Shown here piece after piece: positions 20,991 through 28,961 of a DNA stretch of 64,000 nucleotides. The DNA is taken from NCBI GenBank assembly GCA_003184365.1, contig NKYR01000104.1:1-64000 (forward strand). Reading direction: 5' to 3'. The notes beneath the pieces were generated by a model. That model was not told where the DNA came from, ran no database searches, and saw only the letters and a list, made by a program, of their open reading frames with translations. The stretch is from Evernia prunastri. Its lineage: Eukaryota; Ascomycota; Lecanoromycetes; Lecanorales; Parmeliaceae. The stretch's first letter is position 1; each line of letters begins with the position of its first letter. Made by a program: the position numbers and the translations under genes.

Positions 20991-22601
20991 GTAGATAAGG
21001 CGGTCTGGTTCCACTATACATACATAGGTAGCAAAAGAGAAAACCAGAGAGAGGAGACAGTGGGGGTATATATATATATTACTAGGAAGTGGGATCACGA
21101 CTTGCAGAGCTGAGGTTGCGCAGGGGGGTGGATATCGATCGCTATTGGTGTGGATGGGTGGGTTTGCTTTTGACTGGTATATCTTATCGCTCTAACGGTT
21201 TACAGCGCTTTGAACATACGGTGCTTTGAACGGTATAGCGCTTTGACTTGACTGGAAACAGAAACAGAAACATTCTTAGGGTGTGTCGGATTACCCTATG
21301 CTAACGCTATTGACTCTCCTCTTCAGGTTCCTGTTCTTGTCGCGTGGACCCTGGGGGTGTTTTATCTCCTGTTGTGGCGACCTTTTTTCTGTCTTGTTGA
21401 TCTGATTTGATTTGACTTGCTTTGTTTTGATCTGAGAGATGGGATTGTGTGGACAATGTTGCGCGGCAGAAGAAGAAGGGAAAGAAGAGAAGGAGGAGAA
21501 GGAGGAGAAGAGATAGACGGATCTACTCCATTCCGCTCCGCGATCAACCTCCATCTTTCCCCATCAATGACCAAGCGCATCTCAACCCACCGTCATTGTG
21601 TGTGATGAACAATAAACAAGCTCAAACTATGGAGAGATCGATATCTTCAAACTCCAGAGTCCCGTCGCTTCGACAGCGTATAGAGAAATGGCTCTATGCT
21701 TGTTTGTTTACCTACCCTTTGGTTTCGTTCGTACGGCGAATGAATAGTAGAGGGGAGTCGAGTAGACTTGGTCGGTACGAATAGCGATCAATGGACGGCG
21801 GATAGAGTGTCGAGGAAGTTGGAAGGTTGGGCTTTGGCGTATGTGGTGAGAGTGGTGAAGATGCGAAAGAGCAGAGATGCAGCTGGGGTGACGGATAGGG
21901 GTCCGATATGTTATGGCTGGGTGACTGATTGGATGTGTATATATATGTGCGGATGGGGCAAGGCGGGTTCTCATGAAAGACTCACTTGGATAGTGCATTT
22001 GCTCAGGTACTCTAGAGTAGATGGCGAGCACTTACGTTTCGTTCGCAGGAGTGCTTTACATGAAGGGGGAGTGTGAGGATAAATAGATCGTGGAGAGAGG
22101 ATCGGGATGGAGTCTTGCTGGAGCGATCCGCGACTGTAACATACTGTCGGTGGCAGCCAGTGCACCAGTGAGTGGCATTGTCTGAGTAGGCAGGTAGGTG
22201 GCTGGTAGCTTGGATGTTTGTGTTTGGCAACTTGGGCAGTTGGATTGGACTTGAAATTGACAGCTGTGGTTTTGCTTCTGGGGCTCTCAGACTTGCAAAA
22301 ACAAGTGCTAGAGTCGACACTGATGGAACAGTCAAAGCCTACTGCCTCGTTGGATACGAGGTTTACCTTACTCAGGCGGGTTTAGCGTCCTTTCTCCCTT
22401 CACGAAAAAAAGTCGGCCTGAGTGTGACCAATTCGAATGGTGAGTCACACACCGCGGCTGTCTGAATTCGTCACTAAAAAATGAACATAGGTTCGTACTT
22501 CCTGTTTCGACCTGTCCAGCAGATCAATAAAGTACCCCTTCCCCTTACCTCCGACCAGCTACGGCAATCTGTACCTTCATACTATCGTTGTCCCTCGAAC
22601 C

Positions 22602-23567
22602 ATGGCTCAACCAGACACATCTCCGGGCCGAATGATAGGCGAAACAAAATCAATCTTCGCCATCACGCTTCCATTCAAGCGACAGGATGTCTCCCGGGAG
22701 CACTTTGACCGCGCCATCTGCCAGACCCGGAAGCGATGGGCTTGGTTCACGGAATCGCGAGAGCTGGATGCCACTTTCGGCACCGAGCTCGGGACTCTAG
22801 GGTACCTCCCGTGGGAAATACGCCGCCAGATATTCGAGGCCGTGCTCGGTCGACTATATCGTTTGGTGAAGCGAATGCACAGAGCTTGGTGGCCTTTCTA
22901 TCAAGGGTACTCTTCGGAGCCTGGGATTATGTGTTACAAGTCTGGGAAGCTCCTCCAGCCGGGATCGCAGCTCTTCGACGTTGGCGACCCTTTCGATCTT
23001 ACTTCTTATATCTTGGGATACGTGAGCATTGAAGATCCGACCAGGAATGGGTACGCGTTGAATGCGCAGCCAACGCCAATATCCCTCCGGTTGTCGTCAC
23101 CGACGCTGAAGAATGAGTTCGACGATGTTTTCTTTTCTGACACAATATTTAAATTCAAAAGCTGCGCGGAATTCCAACAATTCCTGCTTCCGTTGTCGGA
23201 CTTTCAGCGAACAAAACTACGGCGCATCATCATCAGAATTTGGATTCACTGCGACTGTTTCGATCGGTTCGACCGTCTGCCCATAAACTGGAAGGACACG
23301 AGCTGGTTGCAATTACCGGCGTCGCTGCAACAGGTCAGCTTTGAATTGGACTACAAACCAGAAGAGGCTCATCTGAGACACTGCAGCCTTAAGGTCAATG
23401 GAAGGCTATCAAAGGCAATCAAGGCATTAGCAGGCATCGTTGAGGTCTTGAGAAAAGTAATAGTGAGGAGTGCTCCGGGAGCGGTGCTTAAGATGCATGC
23501 GAGAAAGGATTTGCCTCCGGAACATGCAGAACTCTTCGATGCTGCCCTGAATGACCTTGAGAGATGA
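22602..23567 (+). CDS. Hypothetical fungal protein with F-box-like N-terminal segment
   Basis: A single exon encodes 321 residues. After a short basic N-terminus, LGYLPWEIRRQIFEAVLGRL (about residues 67-86) matches the LPxEIRxxIFE pattern seen at the start of fungal F-box-like and 2EXR-type domains. The remainder has no motif I recognise. Its mix of hydrophobic helices and an EFQQFLLPLSDFQRTKLRRI block fits a family of ascomycete proteins of unknown role. No membrane segment or signal peptide is seen. If the F-box-like reading is right it may recruit targets to a ubiquitin ligase, but that is only inference. Confidence 0.6.
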   Translation: MAQPDTSPGRMIGETKSIFAITLPFKRQDVSREHFDRAICQTRKRWAWFTESRELDATFGTELGTLGYLPWEIRRQIFEAVLGRLYRLVKRMHRAWWPFYQGYSSEPGIMCYKSGKLLQPGSQLFDVGDPFDLTSYILGYVSIEDPTRNGYALNAQPTPISLRLSSPTLKNEFDDVFFSDTIFKFKSCAEFQQFLLPLSDFQRTKLRRIIIRIWIHCDCFDRFDRLPINWKDTSWLQLPASLQQVSFELDYKPEEAHLRHCSLKVNGRLSKAIKALAGIVEVLRKVIVRSAPGAVLKMHARKDLPPEHAELFDAALNDLER

Positions 23568-24858
23568 CTGGAGGAGGATGGCGTGGACAATATTGCTCTG
23601 GATATGGATTTGAGAAGATGATAGACTGAAGAAGGAGCAATTCCGAGACGGGCTTGCTTTACGAAGGGAGCCGCCAAAGCATGGCACGGGGTGGCAGCGT
23701 CAGCGGCAGTCTTTCTGCATGTTGAATAGAAAAATTTCGACTTCCCGACGATGCAGAATGCGTTCGAGATTGCCAAGACAAACACATCGGTAGCTGTGCT
23801 GTCACAATTACAGGAAGCCTGCAATATTCACCTTCAGATTCTCTGCTATCATGGAAGTCTTTGGCCCGTTGACATCACTAGTACCCTCATGCAGCTGTAC
23901 TCAAGGCTTGGTTGAGAACGTCGATATCTTGCTAGAGCCGGTCTCTTTCTCGTCCCTGGTGCATAGCAAAAATAACATTAAGAGAACATCGTCTGACCCT
24001 GTTGCATGATTATTCTATAAAACGCGCCACAGTCTTAAGTCCTCCGAGTTTACAGAGCTACGCTCTGACAAACCGCGCCTGAGCTGAATATATGTGCGTC
24101 CTTAATGGGAGGATCTTGGCCACGTCGTATCTGTTGGTCGAAGGAAACGGAAGTTGTTCCTGACCCGGAGAGCTCTGCCGACAAACAGCAACAACCTCAT
24201 GCTCCGGTTAGATGGGGCGGTGTAGTACCTCTAGAGTTGCGAGCATTGTTTCCTGGGAAGCAGGTTTTTGTCGAGAAATCTTAGCCCGGTTGTAGAGTTC
24301 CAGCGGATGCCATGAACGTTTCAACGAAGGTGACAAAGTAGAAGCTTTGCGGTCTACCCTGCAATGAAATCGGTAAATCTATGTAAGAGTACCGAGTGAA
24401 AGCCATGCTTAGGGGGTGTTGGCCAAATATCCTTCCCAAGTCAGACCATCGTGGATAGCCACACGTCGTCACAGCATACTCGATTCTCAGCTCTGACGTC
24501 TTTGTGATGTCGAAGCTTTCTTCGAAATTCAGACAACGGCTTGTTTATCTTAAATCAGAGTAGAAAGGAGGGAAAGAGGCATGTCCTGGGCCCCGTTGTA
24601 TTTGGATGACTTCTGCTCCATAGATACACAGGTGTTTACTTGGTTGGGCATGACCCACAGCCCTGAGGCGCCCTTGCACGCCAAGCCTGCGCTTAGTAAT
24701 CAGAATGCACAAGGTGAAACTCCCAATCCTCGCCAAGATCGATCGCTGTGTTGATATCATGACCAATTGATCTAATACTTTCGCTTCATTCGCCAATGCA
24801 TCCTTTTCCCTTCTGCGCATTCCCTGTATAAATAGCCATCAACTTCAACTTCTTCGCC
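23568..24858. other. Intergenic; ends in a TATA-containing promoter
   Basis: No gene is supported in this 1.3 kb. Its right end carries the TATA box of the next gene, listed separately. Confidence 0.6.
24827..24835 (+). promoter_or_regulatory. TATA box of the large disordered protein gene
   Basis: TATAAATAG is a perfect-looking TATA element, only 32 bp upstream of the ATG at 24859. Transcription starts usually lie 25 bp or more downstream of the box, so the leader must be very short or the real start codon further in. Confidence 0.6.
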
Positions 24859-27800
24859 ATGGCATCCAATGATTTAAATAGCCCAGGCAAGAAGAGGAAG
24901 CAACCCATCAATGCTTTGAAACGCGATCAGCCTTTATTTGCACAACGCAGACCCAATCGTTCCTTGCAACAGCCGCCAGAATTCCTCACCGACAGCCTCA
25001 ACACCTCATACATCCCCAGTCCTAGTCCACCGAAGAGCCCAACACATCAAGATGTGCGCGCAAGGCCTAGACAGACGTTGCTTAATACAAGGTCATTAGC
25101 AGCTGCATTCAAAGCCACACCAAATGTCAACGACGAGAATAGACCACATTCTTCCTCATCCTCCGATCACAAACGCCCTCCTCAATCACTAAAGCCACGG
25201 CCAACGCAGAGCATACCTCGCGCAAAATCGAAGTCACCCAGCAAGCTGGCGCGTAGTCCTGTGCGCACGCGAACACCTAGCCCGTTACGAGGACGGTCCA
25301 TTTCCATCACATCGCCTTCAGCGTCTGAATCGTCTCCACCTCGTGGGTACGCTGAGGCCTACCAGCGCATCGTTGAAGAGGAGAACTTGGCGCAGGAAGA
25401 GTCTGTAGAGGACATGGAAGACATCACTGGATACGATTTCAATGAGCAAGATAGGTCACAAGATCTTGATCGTATGCGGCTGCAGAGGATACAACACTCC
25501 GCATCTCCTATTTCTCTGAGGACTTCACGAAGAGCTTCACCAGGAGGTGCTGTCGGAGGAGTTGCACAAGGCGAGGCTGACAACAAGGAGAATATGGGCC
25601 ATGAATCAGACGGTGAATCAAGCGCATCCTACATGGAGAACATCACAGACACATCTTTGGACAGCGGGTCGTCTCAGTATGCCAAAGATCTACAAAGGCT
25701 TCACGGTGCATTGAGCAGTGGAAAGAAGGCATTCAGCAAGGCGAGGATTGGAGATAGAGTTGGTCTCACAATAGAAAACCTGCAGCGCAAAGGAAGCAAC
25801 GATTCTCTGGGCAGCGCGCTCAGTGCCGGGAGTCTGAGCAACAGAGGCTCTGACCCATCCGTCAACGTGCCCAAGGCCTGGGGAAGGAAAGCAAAGCCGG
25901 GGAGGGATTGGCTCAGCCGAATCAATAGCAGAAGTGGAAAACTCACTGGAGATGTGCCCAAGCGTCATTCCTCGGGAGACCAGATCATCGCGGAAAATCA
26001 AAAACGCGAATGGGCAGAACCAATCGACGAGTGGATCACCACTGCAGCTGAGGTCCCATTACCCTCCGTGGAAGGTTCTTCACAGACAGATTTATCATCT
26101 CAAGGATCGACACCTACGACAGCAGTCCAGCGGAGCACCTCTTTGGATCGAAGAAAGCAGTGGGAGGTCAATGATAATGATTTTACGGGACGATCCTTTC
26201 AAGTGTCCGATAGCCCACCAATCCGCATTCCAAGTAGCACTCTTGATCGGATCCGGGAGCGGGAAATCGAGAGCGTCGAGAAAAGAGCAGTGACAACAAG
26301 TAGACTAGGCGAGCTGCGCAAGAGTTCATCCGCAGAAAGCCCGCAAAGAAGTTTTGGGGCCGAAGAGGCTCAGGTGGACAACAGTGATGGTCTTAGTGAA
26401 GCCTCTCCACAGAAGCAGGCTTCTGGCAAGTCCACGCTACAGTCAGAGCAGCTAAACCCAGACCAAGATAACACTCCAAAGACTACTTCAGATGACAGAG
26501 GAGAAGCTATCCCGGATACACCTATTGTGATTTACAGAGCCAACTCCAATGGCATCGTTTCTTCGAGTGTAAAGGGCGCCAGGCAGCCCGAGTCAAAAGT
26601 GCAGAAGTCTCGCCGACCAAGCCATGAACGGAAAGACTCCCATGATCTTCTCAGACGGCTTGCTAGAGCGACGAGTGAAAGCCCTAGTCCCGCTAAACTG
26701 TCCAACGAGCCGGACCAAGCAGTAAGTCAAGAGGACCAAGATCACGTCCAGCAGACTCCACAGAACCCCAGACCTACTAGTACCCTCAAGACACCGGTTG
26801 TAACAGGTGCGTGGGTGGACCAGACAATGGAGGACACACCACAGGTCTCCAGGGCAAACGTCGATTTGAAAACGCCTCTAGTGACCGGTGCTTGGATCGA
26901 CACGCCTCTACCTACTGGTGGACGAGGACCTCCAATGCCAACCCCATCTGACGCACAGGAAGAGAAAGAATTGGGCAACGGCAAGCTCGGTGCCGCAGAA
27001 TTAATACACAAACTCAGTCCCAATACCATTTCTGCGCGCCCAAAACTGCAGAACCAAGCTCCTCTTAAGTATTCAGGGCCTCCCTTGGCGAAATCCGCGC
27101 TACAAGAGATCATCAACGACGCTCGGGCTCCAAAACGGGAGAAGCAACCCATGGAAACCTCTACAGGCTCCGAATCCGAAGAAGATCCCACCCTTCATCT
27201 CGGTGATTCCACCATCCAATCTCTCGAGGAAATAATTGCGAACGACGAAGATTTCTCCACCCTTCTCGCCCCCACACCGCCATCTCCCGAAACCGCACCT
27301 TTATCCTCCGAGCCATCCCCTTCCTCCCAAGCCGTCACCACAACATCCAGATCCTCACGTCTCTCCGACCTCCAATCATACACCCACCTGCTCTCCCGCC
27401 TCACCAACCTCGCCCCGTCCCTCCGCGCATCCAAGAACCAAATCGCCTCCCTCGAACGTACCATCTCCACCTCCCCATCCACCAATCAAACCCAAACAGT
27501 CGCAGAGCGCGACCAAGACGAATGCACCGAAGCGGGCGAATTTCACGACTTCATCTGGCCCTGCCAGCGCTGCGGCTGCCCCGGCCGCATGGAGCCGGAC
27601 CTGCAGCCCCTCCTCGACCTCCGCGACCACATCACCTCCGTCACCGTGCCCGTCCCCCGCCTCTGGCGCTGGCGCCGCGGCGACCGGCGGCCCCGGCTCA
27701 CCTGGCTCGGCCTCTGCACCCTCGTCGCCTGGGCGCTCTACTGCGGTGAGATGTGGGCGCGGGCCCGCTTCTGCCACCCGATCTACGCCCGCAGCATGGT

Positions 27801-28083
27801 GGGCTACGGCGTCGACATCCACGCGCCCCGGCCGCCCTTCGTGCTCGCCAAGGTGCTGTACGCGCACACGGCGCTGGGGACCCTGGCGGCGCCTTTTTAT
27901 CATTCGGCACGGGTGCTGGTCCGGTTAGTGGCGCGTCTGCTCGGCTACCTCGTCGGCTTCGTGGCTGGTGATGGTGGTGAGGCTGGGGGGGTGGGGCGGC
28001 GGCTGCCGGTGAGTCGGGATGAGAGGATCCCGAGACCGGAGTGGGGGCCTGATTTGAGGTTGATGGATGATGAGTATTTGTGA
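24859..28083 (+). CDS. Large disordered protein with C-terminal membrane segments, unknown function
   Basis: A single exon encodes 1074 residues. Residues 1 to about 850 are Ser/Pro/Lys/Gln-rich and disordered, with many SPxK/TP-type phosphorylation candidates. A repeated motif, TPVVTGAWVDQT and TPLVTGAWIDTP, occurs near residues 646 and 675. The C-terminal 180 residues are different in composition (GC-rich codons) and contain FIWPCQRCGCPGRMEPD with clustered cysteines. Two hydrophobic stretches follow, LTWLGLCTLVAWALYCGEMW (about 946-965) and VLVRLVARLLGYLVGFVAGD (about 1017-1036). The layout suggests a nuclear-envelope or spindle-pole-associated membrane protein, and the TGAW(V/I)D repeat reminds me of fungal Cut12-like annotations. 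I cannot confirm either. Confidence 0.8.
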   Translation: MASNDLNSPGKKRKQPINALKRDQPLFAQRRPNRSLQQPPEFLTDSLNTSYIPSPSPPKSPTHQDVRARPRQTLLNTRSLAAAFKATPNVNDENRPHSSSSSDHKRPPQSLKPRPTQSIPRAKSKSPSKLARSPVRTRTPSPLRGRSISITSPSASESSPPRGYAEAYQRIVEEENLAQEESVEDMEDITGYDFNEQDRSQDLDRMRLQRIQHSASPISLRTSRRASPGGAVGGVAQGEADNKENMGHESDGESSASYMENITDTSLDSGSSQYAKDLQRLHGALSSGKKAFSKARIGDRVGLTIENLQRKGSNDSLGSALSAGSLSNRGSDPSVNVPKAWGRKAKPGRDWLSRINSRSGKLTGDVPKRHSSGDQIIAENQKREWAEPIDEWITTAAEVPLPSVEGSSQTDLSSQGSTPTTAVQRSTSLDRRKQWEVNDNDFTGRSFQVSDSPPIRIPSSTLDRIREREIESVEKRAVTTSRLGELRKSSSAESPQRSFGAEEAQVDNSDGLSEASPQKQASGKSTLQSEQLNPDQDNTPKTTSDDRGEAIPDTPIVIYRANSNGIVSSSVKGARQPESKVQKSRRPSHERKDSHDLLRRLARATSESPSPAKLSNEPDQAVSQEDQDHVQQTPQNPRPTSTLKTPVVTGAWVDQTMEDTPQVSRANVDLKTPLVTGAWIDTPLPTGGRGPPMPTPSDAQEEKELGNGKLGAAELIHKLSPNTISARPKLQNQAPLKYSGPPLAKSALQEIINDARAPKREKQPMETSTGSESEEDPTLHLGDSTIQSLEEIIANDEDFSTLLAPTPPSPETAPLSSEPSPSSQAVTTTSRSSRLSDLQSYTHLLSRLTNLAPSLRASKNQIASLERTISTSPSTNQTQTVAERDQDECTEAGEFHDFIWPCQRCGCPGRMEPDLQPLLDLRDHITSVTVPVPRLWRWRRGDRRPRLTWLGLCTLVAWALYCGEMWARARFCHPIYARSMVGYGVDIHAPRPPFVLAKVLYAHTALGTLAAPFYHSARVLVRLVARLLGYLVGFVAGDGGEAGGVGRRLPVSRDERIPRPEWGPDLRLMDDEYL

Positions 28084-28162
28084 GGTGGGTTGTTACGGGA
28101 GTGGTATAGCGTCGTGGTGGGGGCGGGGGTTGGTGGTTGTCGTCTTGTTTTCATTGTTGTTG

Positions 28163-28222
28163 AGGATGGATGGATGGTTACATAGATGGATGGATGGATG
28201 ATGGATAGATGGATAGATAGAG
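28163..28222. repeat. GATG/GATA tetranucleotide array
   Basis: GGATGGATGGATGG and ATGGATAGATGGATAGATAG units make an imperfect tetranucleotide array of about 60 bp. Confidence 0.9.
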
Positions 28223-28254
28223 ACAGAGATACACCCATATAGCTGGCCAAAGTC

Positions 28255-28302
28255 AAGGAAGGACGGAAGGACGGAAAGAAGGAAGGAAGGAAAGCAGGAA
28301 GA
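28255..28302. repeat. GGAA-type purine array
   Basis: AAGGAAGGACGGAAGGACGG passing into GAAGGAAGGAAGGAAAGC makes an imperfect GGAA array of about 48 bp. It is complementary to the CTTCC array 200 bp downstream. Confidence 0.88.
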
Positions 28303-28504
28303 ACGAGAGAAAAGAAGTGCTGGAACTGGAATTGAAAGAATTGGATAGCCATCAAGCCTCAGCTGTCCCAATCGCATGAATATTTCAAGACGTACATCCT
28401 CATAACATCATCAGCACTCGTTGAGTATTGCGTTCCCATCTTTCGCTCTTTCTGCCAGGTGGGATAAATCAATCAATCACACCAGGAGACAATCTCGTTG
28501 GACC

Positions 28505-28612
28505 TTCTTTTCTTTCTTTCTTTCTTTCTTCCTGCCTTCCTTTTTTGTTTGCTTTCTTCCTTCCTTCCTTCCTTCCTTCCTTCCTTCCTTTCTTTCTTTC
28601 TTCCTTCCTCTC
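28505..28612. repeat. TTTC/TTCC pyrimidine array
   Basis: Four or more TTTC units, a short interruption, then about seven CTTC units and further TTTC units give about 108 bp of almost pure pyrimidine. Confidence 0.92.
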
Positions 28613-28961
28613 TTCCCGTCAGCGGCTGCGCTGCGCTGCGCTGCGGAAGGGGAAATCTGTACGAACTGGGAGTATAGGTGATCAGGTAGGGTAAAGCAAG
28701 GCAAGGTAAGGTAAGGTAAAGGAAGGTCACAAGCAATTGCTTTTCGAATTAAGTATTCTTCCAGATAATCCAACCCCAACCGCCTGCAAGCTATGCAATT
28801 CCAAAATCCCGCGTACCGTCATTATCATGAGCCTTTGTTTGGGGGCTCTGAGTCTTGCATATACACCCGATCCCCTGACCGTCTTCTATATACAGCCATT
28901 TTCTTTTCTCTTCCATTCCTTAGATTTCCAGATGGGTTAAGCTTATGCCTAAGATTCAGCT

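Larger units (their letters stand above)
19864..22601. other. Low-complexity intergenic region, no gene supported
   Basis: This region runs 2.7 kb between the amine oxidase and the F-box-like gene. The first half is dominated by the repeats listed separately and includes a single N at 20707. From about 21100 to 22600 the sequence is ordinary complexity. Its short open frames show no codon or family signal, and I see no RNA gene. Confidence 0.6.
28084..28961. other. Convergent 3' intergenic region rich in microsatellites
   Basis: This lies between the ends of the disordered protein gene (+) and the CSC1-like gene (-). It carries three microsatellite blocks, listed separately, plus short GCGCT and GGTAA slippage repeats at 28625-28645 and 28690-28725. 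No gene is supported. Confidence 0.7.
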
